From: Leptofilum sp041748655
GTDB taxonomy: Bacteria > Chloroflexota > Anaerolineae > Promineifilales > Promineifilaceae
NCBI GenBank assembly: GCA_041748655.1
Contig: JBGTCV010000024.1
Location: forward strand, 10,525 to 74,524
Direction: 5' to 3'
Length of the DNA: 64,000 nt
A program made the translations under genes and the position numbers. The notes beneath the pieces were generated by a model. The model worked only from the letters and a program-made list of their open reading frames with translations. It was not told the origin of the DNA and searched no databases. Numbering within the stretch: position 1 is the first letter of the stretch; every line of letters begins with the position of its first letter. Below are positions 8,802 to 17,422 of the stretch, piece after piece.

Positions 8802-10253
8802 ATGACGAACAAATCGTTGGGCGATTTGGCAAATCGACCTACAGAACAGCCTGATTCGTTGAGCGATTTGGCAAATCGCTCTACAGTACGGCCGTTGCCC
8901 GATGGCTGGACATGGACAACGATTGGTGAGGTAGCAAAGGTAAACTATCGTGATCCTGCTCTCCGTGAAATGCCAGATGAGCTGGAAGTAACTTTTGTGC
9001 CTATGGCCGCAGTTGACGAGATTGATGGAAAGATTGCCGATCCTCAGACTGATCCTTTGAAAAAAAGACGGAAAGGATATACACCATTTTCTGAGGGTGA
9101 TGTGCTCTTTGCCAAAATCACACCTTGCATGGAGAACGGGAAAGCAGCAATCGCCCGTAATTTAAAGAATGGATTGGGCTTTGGTTCCACAGAATTTCAT
9201 GTGATGAAACCTGGAGAAAACGTGCTGGCCGAATGGCTTTTTTATTACGTTCGTCAATCGAGTTTTAGAGATGAGGCGAAAGCCAATTTCTCAGGGACGG
9301 CTGGTCAGTTACGTGTTAAAAAGAATTTCATCCTAGACTCCCCAATTCCCATTCCATCAACTTTAGTACAAGAGCGTATTGTGGCCGAAATTGAGAAGCA
9401 GTTCACCCGGCTGGATCAGGCGGTGGCCTCGCTGCGGCGGCTGCAAAGCAACCTGGCTCGCTACAAAGCCAGCGTCCTCAAGGCCGCCTGCGACGGCCGT
9501 CTTGTCCCCCAAGACCCCAACGATGAACCCGCCGCCGACCTGCTGGCCCGCATCCTCGCCGAACGCCGCGCCCAATGGCAGGCGGCCAATCCGGGGAAGA
9601 AGTATAAGGAGGTTGAGGGGGTGGAGGAAACGGCCGATTTGCCTGAATTACCGCATGGTTGGGACTGGACGACAATTGATCAGGTTTCAGAATGCCTTGA
9701 TTCGATGCGTATACCTGTGAACAAGAAAGAACGGGCAAAAAGACAAGGGGACATTCCTTACTACGGGGCAAATGGTCAGGTCGGGTGGATTGATGATTAT
9801 TTGTTTGATGAACCTTTGGTTCTTTTGGTAGAGGATGAAACATTTACGGGTCGGGAGAAACCGTTTACATATAAAATCACTGGCAAAACTTGGGTAAACA
9901 ATCATGCTCATGTCTTACGCGCAACGGCAACCACAACCGATTATCTGAACTATTCCCTCATGTTTTACCCTTTCACGCCACTTACAACAGGCACTACAGG
10001 CAGAAGAAAATTAACACAACGTGCCTTACGCGCTGCGCCATATGCTTTGCCACCAATTGCCGAACAAGAACGCATCGTCGCCGAAGTCGAGCGGCGGCTG
10101 TCTGTCGTTACAACAATTGAACAAACCATCACCGCCAACCTGTCCCGCGCCGAGCGCCTGCGCCAATCCATCCTCCACCGTGCCTTCACCGGCCAGCTTG
10201 TGCCGCAAAAATCCAGCAACAAATCGGCACTGCAAACTGCTCAGGGCCAGTAG
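8802..10253 (+). CDS. hsdS: Type I restriction enzyme specificity subunit S (HsdS)
   Basis: The 483-residue protein has two target recognition domains, each opening with a characteristic segment (LPDGWTWTTIGEV at ~residue 32 and LPHGWDWTTIDQV at ~284). Each is followed by a conserved helix (PLPPIAEQERIVAEVERR in the second, STLVQERIVAEIEKQF in the first) that spaces the domains and binds HsdM. Each TRD reads one half of a bipartite DNA site; the sequence read cannot be predicted here. The first ~31 residues are an extension absent from typical HsdS, made of two palindromic-repeat translations (GDLANRPT and SDLANRST). The start ATG has AAAGGA 6-7 nt upstream, inside the end of the RAYT gene. 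Confidence 0.95.
   Translation: MTNKSLGDLANRPTEQPDSLSDLANRSTVRPLPDGWTWTTIGEVAKVNYRDPALREMPDELEVTFVPMAAVDEIDGKIADPQTDPLKKRRKGYTPFSEGDVLFAKITPCMENGKAAIARNLKNGLGFGSTEFHVMKPGENVLAEWLFYYVRQSSFRDEAKANFSGTAGQLRVKKNFILDSPIPIPSTLVQERIVAEIEKQFTRLDQAVASLRRLQSNLARYKASVLKAACDGRLVPQDPNDEPAADLLARILAERRAQWQAANPGKKYKEVEGVEETADLPELPHGWDWTTIDQVSECLDSMRIPVNKKERAKRQGDIPYYGANGQVGWIDDYLFDEPLVLLVEDETFTGREKPFTYKITGKTWVNNHAHVLRATATTTDYLNYSLMFYPFTPLTTGTTGRRKLTQRALRAAPYALPPIAEQERIVAEVERRLSVVTTIEQTITANLSRAERLRQSILHRAFTGQLVPQKSSNKSALQTAQGQ
8818..8886. repeat. Two REP-like palindromes at the 5' end of hsdS
   Basis: GCGATTTGGCAAATCGA (8821-8837, one arm slightly decayed) and a perfect 21-nt palindrome (8861-8881). Both are followed by the CTACAG flank. 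They are translated as the N-terminal extension of HsdS. Confidence 0.85.
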
Positions 10254-10269
10254 CCCTGTATTATTTATC

Positions 10270-12420
10270 ATGACTGTAGAAAAAGAGTACCTAACCACAG
10301 CAGAAGCTGCCCAATATTTAGGCTACACAGAAGAACAGGTCCGCAACCTCTGCCGAACCGGCGATTTACCTGGTGCTAAACAAGACTACGATGGAGCACC
10401 CTGGCGCATTCCACTTAAAGCTGTCGAAGATCGCCTTCGGCAACAAAGACCAGAGAAGCTCCCCTTCTACAAACGCCCTTTTTTTTGGAACGTGAAGAAA
10501 ATATACGGCATCATCATTGCAATTCTTACTTTGCTAGCCCTCATGTTTGGGTCGTTAGCTGACAGTGGAGTCCGGGATTGGGTATATCAACAGTTTCGCG
10601 GACGGCCGTTTGCTCCTAGAATTGAAAATGAGGCCCTCATCGTAATTGCCACATTTTATCGTACTGAAGGGGTCGTTGATGTCGCGGCTCACGATGAAAT
10701 CCGCCGGGCAATCCAAGATAAAATAGATGATCTTAACCTGAAAAATGTCCGTGTTGCTGTAGAGCCCACTATAATAGAAGCCTCTAATCGCAGTGAAGCA
10801 GAAGAATTAGGAAACAAATACGATGCTACACTTATCATCTGGGGCTCAGATACTGGGGTCCGTATCGAAGTCAATTTTCTTAATCTCAAAGAACCAGATT
10901 TCGACGCAGCTCAGGCAACGGTTTCCGAAACACTCAGAACCCAATTGGCAAGACCAGAAAAATACAATCAATTTATAATTAATGAGCTACCAGGGCAGTT
11001 GACCTATCTATCTTTGTTTGCTCTAGGTCAAAGTGAATATAATCAAGAAAATCATGAACAGGCAATTGTATTGCTGGAGGCTGCCGTCGCTTCCATTGAC
11101 AATTTAAGTGATGTACATGGTAACGGTTTACAATTGCACGCGTTTTGGTCCCAACTAGGTTGGCTATATTTTTTCACGGATCAGCTACCATTGGCTATAA
11201 ACGCTTATGATAAAGCAATTGTTCTCAACCCGAAATATGATGAAGCAATCAACAATCGAGGCCTCACCTATCTTCATCAAGGCGAGTATTCGCTGGCCAT
11301 TGCCGATTTCGATCGGGCCATTGTCATTGATCCTGTAAGTATATTTACTCTCATGAATCGAGGCATTGCTTATTTTAGTCTGGGCGATTATGGGCGAGCC
11401 ATTGCTGACCATGATCGAGCGATTGCATTGAAACCAGATATTGCCGCAACATACAGCAATCGCGGTGCCATTTACACAGCCTTAGGTAACTATGAGCAGG
11501 CAATAGCTGATTTTGATCGGGCCATTATCATAGAGCCAGAAGATTTCACAGCCTTCATCAATCGTGGTATTGTTTACACAGACTTGGGCAACTATGAGCA
11601 GGCAATAGCCGATTATGATCAAGCTATTGCGCTCAAACCAGATTTTGCTACAACATACAGCAATCGTGGCGGTGCTTACGCTGCACTTGGTGATTACAAA
11701 CAAGCAATTGCTGATTATAACCATGCCCTTACCCTCGACCCCAAACTTGCGGGAGCTTATAGCAATCGTGGCGGTGTTTATACCAATATGGGCGAGTATG
11801 AAAAGGCGATTGCTGATTATGATCGGGCCATTGCCCTCGACCCAAATAATTTCGTAACGTTCACCAAACGAGGTATTGTTTACAGACAACTAGGTGAGTA
11901 CGAACAGGCTATCGATAATTTTGACCACGCCATTGCCCTCAACCCAGAAGATTTCACAGCATTTATCAATCGTGGCCTTGCACATCTCGACGCAGACGAG
12001 TACGAACAAGCTATCGGCGATTATGATCAAGCCCTTGCTCTTAACCCAGATTCAGGTTCAGCATTCAGAGATCGAGGAATCGCCTACGCCCAATTGAGCG
12101 ATCATGAGCAGGCTATCAGCAATTATGATCAAGCTATTGCCCTTAACCCTGAAGATGTCGTTGCGCTATACAGTCGCGGCCTTGCCTATATCTACCAAGG
12201 CGCACCCGAAAAGGCTATTGATGATTTTAACCTAGTCATTGCCCTCATTCCGCAAGTTTCTTCTACTTATCTTAGTAGAGCCCTTGCCTACGCGCAATTA
12301 GAACGATACTATGAAGCCCTAGCCGATTTACAGACTTTACTCGAACTCGATCCTGAATCTTCTCAGCGAGAGGCGGCAGAAGACTTCATCCGCGAACTAG
12401 AAGCTAAGCTGGAAGATTAA
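10270..12420 (+). CDS. HTH-transmembrane-TPR protein inside the hsd operon
   Basis: The 716-residue protein starts at ATG 10270, 16 nt after hsdS; the open frame extends upstream but overlaps hsdS and is not a natural start. Residues ~7-60 are an excisionase/MerR-like helix-turn-helix (LTTAEAAQYLGYTEEQVRNL...GDLPGAKQ). Residues ~77-95 are one transmembrane helix (IYGIIIAILTLLALMFGSL). Residues ~110-240 form an alpha/beta domain of unknown type. The C-terminal half is twelve TPRs, eleven of them consecutive 34-residue units (consensus NRGxxYxxLGxYEQAIADYDxAIALxP). TPRs bind partner proteins. Its place between hsdS and hsdM suggests an accessory role in the restriction system, but the function is unknown. 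Base composition is more AT-rich than hsdM. A TATTAT box (10259-10264) ends 5 nt before the ATG. Confidence 0.82.
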   Translation: MTVEKEYLTTAEAAQYLGYTEEQVRNLCRTGDLPGAKQDYDGAPWRIPLKAVEDRLRQQRPEKLPFYKRPFFWNVKKIYGIIIAILTLLALMFGSLADSGVRDWVYQQFRGRPFAPRIENEALIVIATFYRTEGVVDVAAHDEIRRAIQDKIDDLNLKNVRVAVEPTIIEASNRSEAEELGNKYDATLIIWGSDTGVRIEVNFLNLKEPDFDAAQATVSETLRTQLARPEKYNQFIINELPGQLTYLSLFALGQSEYNQENHEQAIVLLEAAVASIDNLSDVHGNGLQLHAFWSQLGWLYFFTDQLPLAINAYDKAIVLNPKYDEAINNRGLTYLHQGEYSLAIADFDRAIVIDPVSIFTLMNRGIAYFSLGDYGRAIADHDRAIALKPDIAATYSNRGAIYTALGNYEQAIADFDRAIIIEPEDFTAFINRGIVYTDLGNYEQAIADYDQAIALKPDFATTYSNRGGAYAALGDYKQAIADYNHALTLDPKLAGAYSNRGGVYTNMGEYEKAIADYDRAIALDPNNFVTFTKRGIVYRQLGEYEQAIDNFDHAIALNPEDFTAFINRGLAHLDADEYEQAIGDYDQALALNPDSGSAFRDRGIAYAQLSDHEQAISNYDQAIALNPEDVVALYSRGLAYIYQGAPEKAIDDFNLVIALIPQVSSTYLSRALAYAQLERYYEALADLQTLLELDPESSQREAAEDFIRELEAKLED
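11233..12354 (+). repeat. Eleven tandem 102-bp TPR-coding repeats
   Basis: Eleven uninterrupted 34-codon units begin at 11233 and every 102 nt thereafter (last unit 12253-12354). Several share long identical stretches such as GAGCAGGCAATAGC (11499 and 11601), indicating expansion by recent unequal duplication. Confidence 0.85.
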
Positions 12421-12425
12421 CGCAT

Positions 12426-13901
12426 ATGTCCAATCAGTCATCTGCCATTGTCCACCGCCTGTGGAATTACTGCACCGTCCTGCGCGACGATGGCCTTTCC
12501 TACGGCGACTACGTCGAGCAGCTCACCTACCTCCTCTTCCTCAAAATGGACGATGAGCGGCGCAAAATTGGCGATCCGTCCACCATTCCCGACGCCTTCA
12601 GCTGGGCCAGCCTGGTTACCCTGGACGGCAACGAGCTGGAAAGCCATTACCGCGCCATTTTGACTGAACTGGGCCAGGGGCGCGGCCTCATTCCCACCAT
12701 CTTCCGCAAGGCGCAAAACCGCATCCAAGACCCGGCCAAGCTCAAACGCCTGGTCAGCCTCATCGACGGCGAAAACTGGCACCGTCTTAATGTGGACGTG
12801 AAGGCGGACATCTACGAAGGGCTGCTGGAAAAAAACGCGCAAGATGTGAAGTCCGGCGCGGGGCAATATTTCACGCCCCGCCCGCTCATCCAGGCCATGG
12901 TGGACGTGATGCAGCCCAAACCCGGCCACACCATCTGCGACCCCGCCTGCGGCACCGGCGGCTTCCTCCTGGCCGCTTATGATTTCGTCAGCCAACACCA
13001 CCAGCTTGACCGTGACCAATGGCTGCATCTGCGCCAAAACGCCCTGCACGGCTGGGAAATTGTGGACAATACCGCCCGCCTCTGCGTCATGAATCTGTAT
13101 TTGCACGGCATTGGCCACCACAACCACCGCAGCCCCATCCGCGTGGATGACGCCCTGGCCAACAAGCCCAGCGACACCTTCGACCTGGTGCTGACCAATC
13201 CGCCCTTCGGCAAAAAGTCCAGCGTCACCTACATCACCGAAGAAGGGGAAGTGAAACGGGAAGCCCAAACCGTCGTCCGTGACGATTTCTGGACCTCAAC
13301 CAGCAACAAGCAGCTCAACTTTGTGCAGCACGTGCATAAATTGTTGAAGCAGCATGGCAAAGCGGCCGTTGTTGTGCCCGACAATGTGCTCTTTGAAGGC
13401 GGCGCGGGGGAAACGGTGCGGCGTAAGCTGCTGCAAGAAAGCGACTTGCACACCATTTTGCGCCTGCCCACCGGCATCTTTTATGCCCAGGGGGTGAAGG
13501 CCAATGTGTTGTTCTTCGACCGCAAGCCGGGGCGGGAACGGCCGTGGACAGACACAGTCTGGTTTTACGATTACCGCACCAACGTCCACCACACCCTCAA
13601 GCAAAACCCGCTGAGCCGCGCCGACCTGGATGAGTTTGTGACCTGTTTTAATCCAACCAACCGGCACGAGCGGGTGGCGACCTGGGGTGAGGAAAATGAG
13701 AACGGCCGTTTCCGCCCCTACCCCCTCGCCGACATTTTAGCCCGCGACAAGGTGAACCTGGACATCTTCTGGCTGCGCGACGAATCGCTGGAAGACAGCG
13801 ACAACCTGCCAGACCCCGACCTCATCGCCGTAGAAATTGTGGAGGAATTGGAAGCCGCCCTGGAGCAGTTCCGTCTCATTGCCGAAGATTTGAGTCAGTA
13901 A
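12426..13901 (+). CDS. hsdM: Type I restriction enzyme methylase subunit M (HsdM)
   Basis: The 491-residue protein is an N6-adenine methyltransferase that binds S-adenosylmethionine. Motif I is DPACGTGGF (~residue 172) and motif IV is NPPF (~258), the signature of gamma-class adenine methylation. The N-terminal helical HsdM_N domain (LWNYCTVLRDDGLSYGDYVEQLTYLLFLKM) contacts HsdS, and QYFTPRPLIQAMV is the conserved bridge to the catalytic domain. M2S methylates both strands of the recognised site; with HsdR it cuts unmodified DNA. The start ATG is 5 nt after the TPR gene stop. The operon order R-RAYT-S-TPR-M is unusual. Confidence 0.96.
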   Translation: MSNQSSAIVHRLWNYCTVLRDDGLSYGDYVEQLTYLLFLKMDDERRKIGDPSTIPDAFSWASLVTLDGNELESHYRAILTELGQGRGLIPTIFRKAQNRIQDPAKLKRLVSLIDGENWHRLNVDVKADIYEGLLEKNAQDVKSGAGQYFTPRPLIQAMVDVMQPKPGHTICDPACGTGGFLLAAYDFVSQHHQLDRDQWLHLRQNALHGWEIVDNTARLCVMNLYLHGIGHHNHRSPIRVDDALANKPSDTFDLVLTNPPFGKKSSVTYITEEGEVKREAQTVVRDDFWTSTSNKQLNFVQHVHKLLKQHGKAAVVVPDNVLFEGGAGETVRRKLLQESDLHTILRLPTGIFYAQGVKANVLFFDRKPGRERPWTDTVWFYDYRTNVHHTLKQNPLSRADLDEFVTCFNPTNRHERVATWGEENENGRFRPYPLADILARDKVNLDIFWLRDESLEDSDNLPDPDLIAVEIVEELEAALEQFRLIAEDLSQ

Positions 13902-13928
13902 TCAATCGGCTGGTCTACTGATTACTGA
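13895..13928. terminator. Hairpin between convergent hsdM and LiaF-like gene
   Basis: TCAGTAATCA (13895-13904, overlapping the hsdM stop) pairs with TGATTACTGA (13919-13928). The unit ACTGATTACTGACC is repeated in tandem just after. It probably ends transcription in both directions. Confidence 0.5.
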
Positions 13929-13951
13929 CCCACTGATTACTGACCTACTGA

Positions 13952-14998
13952 CTACCGCCCCTGCGGCTGCCGGATCGAAATCGCCCCGGAGCCACCATCG
14001 ATAATGATGAGGATGCTGTTTTGACCATTGGGCTGGTAGTTGGGGGTTTCCCAAACGCCATCCTGACCATCGCCGCTGATTTGGGTTAAACGGCCGTCTA
14101 GCGACACCCGCCCCGAACCACTATCCACCTCCACCCGGGCCGCCATGTTGGGTGGCAAAAAGAGGTCTATGGCCCCGGAGCCCCCCTCAAGTTCTAGTAC
14201 CTGACGGCCGTTTTGCGGCAGCACCGCCACCACCTTGCCCGATCCACCATCCAGGCGAATCTCATAATCCCCACCCGGCAACTGCAAATTGACTGCCCCC
14301 GAGCCATAATCCACGTGCAGGTCCGTTAGCAGCAGGCTGCCCAATGCCAGATCGGCTGCGCCAGAACCCGTATCCACCGTTAAATCCAGCGGCACCGTGC
14401 GGCTCAGGCCAATCTGCCACGGAGACTGCTCACCCTCAGCCAGCCATTCCCCCCACCACAAAAAACGGAAATCGCGTTCTCCCAGCGATATGACTGCCTC
14501 ATTCCCGCGGATTCTTTCCTGCAAATCAACTTCTCCGGTCACATGCATCGTGGCTTCCAGCAGATTCTGACTGCTCTCCAGCCCCGTGACATCGGCGCCT
14601 AATCTGCCGAAATCTAGAGAGACAACGGCCGTTTCCACTCCCTCGCCACTCACCACCACTGTTTCCTGCCGGTATTCTGCCGTTGTTTGCAGGTTGAAGC
14701 GAGACAAAAAGGGCAGCTCCACGCCAAACAGCAAAACCGCGCCAAAAACCGCCACGGCCACCAGGCTCACCAAACCGCTCAGCGCCGTGCCAAACGGCCG
14801 TCTCACCTGCTGCACAATAAGGTTAATTCCCAGGAAAATCAGCAGCAGCGGCCACAGCTGAAACGCCACGCCCCAGTTTAGATCCGCCACAATTCCCAGA
14901 TTCCGCAGCAAAAAATATACGCCCAGGCCAATCAAAAAAACAGGGCCAAAAAGAGAACGGCCGTTTTTTTGTCGTCTGCTTTCCCGTAAATCTTCCAT
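13952..14998 (-). CDS. LiaF-like membrane protein with repeated GGSG beta-solenoid domain
   Basis: The ATG at 14998 has GGAGG 8 nt upstream; a TTG at 15013 also lies in frame. Residues ~15-105 hold about four transmembrane segments in the LiaI/LiaF-like DUF5668 pattern (FLIGLGVYFLLRNLGI, LWPLLLIFLGINLI). The C-terminal ~200 residues form an extracytoplasmic beta-solenoid with recurring DTGSGAADL, DYGSGAVNL, DGGSGKVVA, EGGSGAIDL and DSGSGRVSL units, like the toast-rack/LiaF C-terminal domain. LiaF-type proteins dampen cell-envelope stress signalling, but no LiaRS two-component genes are nearby, so the role is inferred from fold only. Confidence 0.75.
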   Translation of the reverse strand: MEDLRESRRQKNGRSLFGPVFLIGLGVYFLLRNLGIVADLNWGVAFQLWPLLLIFLGINLIVQQVRRPFGTALSGLVSLVAVAVFGAVLLFGVELPFLSRFNLQTTAEYRQETVVVSGEGVETAVVSLDFGRLGADVTGLESSQNLLEATMHVTGEVDLQERIRGNEAVISLGERDFRFLWWGEWLAEGEQSPWQIGLSRTVPLDLTVDTGSGAADLALGSLLLTDLHVDYGSGAVNLQLPGGDYEIRLDGGSGKVVAVLPQNGRQVLELEGGSGAIDLFLPPNMAARVEVDSGSGRVSLDGRLTQISGDGQDGVWETPNYQPNGQNSILIIIDGGSGAISIRQPQGR

Positions 14999-15084
14999 TC
15001 TCAAAACCTCCAAATGACATTAATCAGGCATTCTGATGCCAATAATCACCCATTACGCAGAAGAGAAACGGCCGTTGCGCCGTT

Positions 15085-15113
15085 TTGACAACTCCCCCCT
15101 TTTCCAATAAAAT
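15085..15113 (+). promoter_or_regulatory. Consensus promoter upstream of the EF-G2 gene
   Basis: TTGACA (15085-15090), 17-nt spacer, TAAAAT (15108-15113). It is the best -35/-10 match in the window by eye. The start codon is at 15311, so the mRNA would carry a leader of about 190 nt. Confidence 0.6.
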
Positions 15114-15310
15114 CAGCGGCGTTCCCAAGAACCGAAATCGAAAAAGGAACCACTCATCTGATTTCCCCGATCAGGTGACGGTCATCAAAACATCATTGAT
15201 ACGCATTAAACACACATCCACTACCTTCCCCGCACCGCATCAAACCATCGGTATAGCCGCTTGCCCTAAAATTTCTATAAATGATAACCATCTCCAAGAG
15301 GTTTTAACGA

Positions 15311-17377
15311 ATGAAAGAGTATAAGACTGGTCAAATTCGCAACATTGCCCTTATTTCGCACAACGGCGCTGGCAAAACAACGCTGGCCGAGCGCCTGCTT
15401 TTCAACACGGGTGTTACCACCCGCATGGGTGACGTACAAGGCGGCACCGCCGCCATGGATTTTGAAGAAGAAGAAATCAGCCGCAACAGCTCTATCGCCA
15501 CCGCGTTGGCACCCATCGCATGGAAAGACACCAAAATCAACGTTTTAGACACCCCTGGCTTTGCCGACTTTATTGGTGAAGTCAACGCCGCCCTGGCCGT
15601 TGCCGAAGGCGCAATGGTGCTTGTGGAGGCCGTCGCAGGTGTCGAAGTGGGTACAGAAATTGTCTGGCAAGAAGCCGAACAGCGCAATCTACCTCGCGTT
15701 GTGGTTATCAATAAAATGGACCGGGAAAACGTGCGTGCCGCCCGCGCCCTCAAAAGTATCGAAGACAATCTCAGCGGCAATTTTATTCCGCTCCAACTGC
15801 CTATCGGCGAAGGGGCCACATTTAAGGGCGTTGTCGATTTGCTCTCGATGGAAGCACGCCTGGGCGACAATGACGAACGCGGCCCCATTCCCGACGATCT
15901 GGTAGACGCCGCTGAGGTAGCCCATCTGGCCATCGTAGAAGCCGCCGCCGAGGGTGATGACGCCCTCATGGAAAAATATTTTGAAAATGACGGCCTGCCG
16001 GATGAGGACATTGTACGCGGGCTGCGGCTGGCGATGCAGCAAGGGCTGGTCATTCCGGTGATTTACAGCGCCCCGCAGGCTGGCATCGCCGTGGTGCCAC
16101 TGATGAACGCGATGGTCCGCCTCTTCCCTGCCCCCAACGAAACGGAAGGGTTCACCGCTACCGATGCCAGCGGCGAGGAAGTAACCTATAAGGTAGACGA
16201 CAGCTCCCCATTGGCTGCTTTTATCTTTAAAACGCGGGAAGATCCATACGGCCGTATGAGCTACATTCGCGTCTTTGGCGGCATTTTGGAATCAGACAGC
16301 CGCATTTGGGACGCCAAGAGCGACAGCGAAGTTCGAGTGGGTACGCTGCAACTGCTGACGGGTAAAGAACAAAAAGCCATTGCCAAACTCCACAGTGGCG
16401 ACATTGGTGCCGTTGTCAAATTGGGCGACGCCCACACCAACGATACCCTGTGCGACAAAGGCTGCAAACTACAGCTGGCCCCCATTTCCCAACCCAATCC
16501 CATTGCCCAGGTTGCCATCCACCCCGTCTCCCAATCCGACGTGGCCAAGCTGAGCCAGGCGCTCAATCGTCTGGTCACAGAAGACCCAACCCTGAAATGG
16601 CATTCCGAAACAGCCACCCACGAAACAATTCTGGCCGGTATGGGTCCCACCCACCTGGATATTGCCGTACAAAAAGCCAGCTCTAAATTCGGAGTACATT
16701 TCAACACAACCATCCCCAAAGTACCTTACCGGGAAACCATCACCCAAACCAACTCCGCCGAATATACCCACAAAAAGCAGTCTGGCGGCGCTGGGCAATA
16801 CGCCCGCGTCTATCTCCGCGTCGAATCGCTGGACGACGACGCCGACTTCGAGTTTGGCTCCGAAATTTTTGGCGGGTCTATTTCAGGCCCGTTTGTCGCC
16901 GCCACGGAAAAAGGATGCCGCCAGGCGCTGGAATCCGGCCCAGTGGCTGGCTACCCGGTTGTTGGCGTCAAAGCGATCGTGTACGATGGCAAGGAACATC
17001 CGGTAGATTCCAAAGAAATCGCCTTCCAGACAGCCGGGCGTGAAGGGTTTAAGCAGGCGATGCTTGGCGCAGGCCCGGTGCTGCTGGAGCCAATCTACGA
17101 GGTTTCCGTTACGGTTCCGGCCGACAACATGGGCGATATTTTGGGCGATATGAACACCCGTCGCGCTCGCGTACTGGGCATGGACCAGGAAGGCACCAAG
17201 AGCATTGTTAAAGCTGAAGTGCCGCTGGCTGAAATGCAAACCTATACGGCCGATTTGCGCTCGATGACCCAAGGACGCGGTGCGTTTAGTATGAAATATG
17301 TGCGCTACGGCCGTGTGCCAACGCATATGCAGGCAGACGTCATCGCCAAAGCCAAAGCCGCCAACAACGGCGGCTAA
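15311..17377 (+). CDS. Elongation factor G-like GTPase (EF-G2 type)
   Basis: The 688-residue protein has the five EF-G domains: GTPase with G1 SHNGAGKTTL, G3 DTPGFADF and G4 NKMD, then domain II, domain III, domain IV and the C-terminal EF-G V domain. It departs from canonical FusA in G1 (HNGAGKT instead of HIDAGKT) and in switch I (RNSSIATALAPI instead of RGITI-type), as in the EF-G2/EF-G-like subfamily whose role in translocation or ribosome recycling is not settled. AAGAGG lies ~10 nt before the ATG. It stands alone, without rpsL, rpsG or tuf, as is usual for this subfamily. Confidence 0.88.
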   Translation: MKEYKTGQIRNIALISHNGAGKTTLAERLLFNTGVTTRMGDVQGGTAAMDFEEEEISRNSSIATALAPIAWKDTKINVLDTPGFADFIGEVNAALAVAEGAMVLVEAVAGVEVGTEIVWQEAEQRNLPRVVVINKMDRENVRAARALKSIEDNLSGNFIPLQLPIGEGATFKGVVDLLSMEARLGDNDERGPIPDDLVDAAEVAHLAIVEAAAEGDDALMEKYFENDGLPDEDIVRGLRLAMQQGLVIPVIYSAPQAGIAVVPLMNAMVRLFPAPNETEGFTATDASGEEVTYKVDDSSPLAAFIFKTREDPYGRMSYIRVFGGILESDSRIWDAKSDSEVRVGTLQLLTGKEQKAIAKLHSGDIGAVVKLGDAHTNDTLCDKGCKLQLAPISQPNPIAQVAIHPVSQSDVAKLSQALNRLVTEDPTLKWHSETATHETILAGMGPTHLDIAVQKASSKFGVHFNTTIPKVPYRETITQTNSAEYTHKKQSGGAGQYARVYLRVESLDDDADFEFGSEIFGGSISGPFVAATEKGCRQALESGPVAGYPVVGVKAIVYDGKEHPVDSKEIAFQTAGREGFKQAMLGAGPVLLEPIYEVSVTVPADNMGDILGDMNTRRARVLGMDQEGTKSIVKAEVPLAEMQTYTADLRSMTQGRGAFSMKYVRYGRVPTHMQADVIAKAKAANNGG

Positions 17378-17385
17378 ATAAAAGC

Positions 17386-17417
17386 GAGATTGGAGATTGA
17401 GGTTAATCTCCAATCTC
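17386..17417. terminator. Hairpin between convergent EF-G2 and HyuA genes
   Basis: GAGATTGGAGATT (17386-17398) pairs perfectly with AATCTCCAATCTC (17405-17417) over a 6-nt loop, in the 45-nt gap between the two convergent stop codons. Confidence 0.65.
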
Positions 17418-17422
17418 CAATC

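Noticed and set aside
6206..8886. CRISPR array as explanation of the repeated palindromes
   Set aside because: Spacing is irregular, there are no spacers of constant length, the repeats lie in coding DNA and there are no cas genes.
10021..10269. N-terminal extension of the TPR protein overlapping hsdS
   Set aside because: The overlapped codons belong to the conserved HsdS C-terminus; the protein similarity starts at ATG 10270.
11233..12354. Regular 102-bp repeats as a CRISPR or satellite array
   Set aside because: They translate in one frame into canonical 34-residue TPRs.
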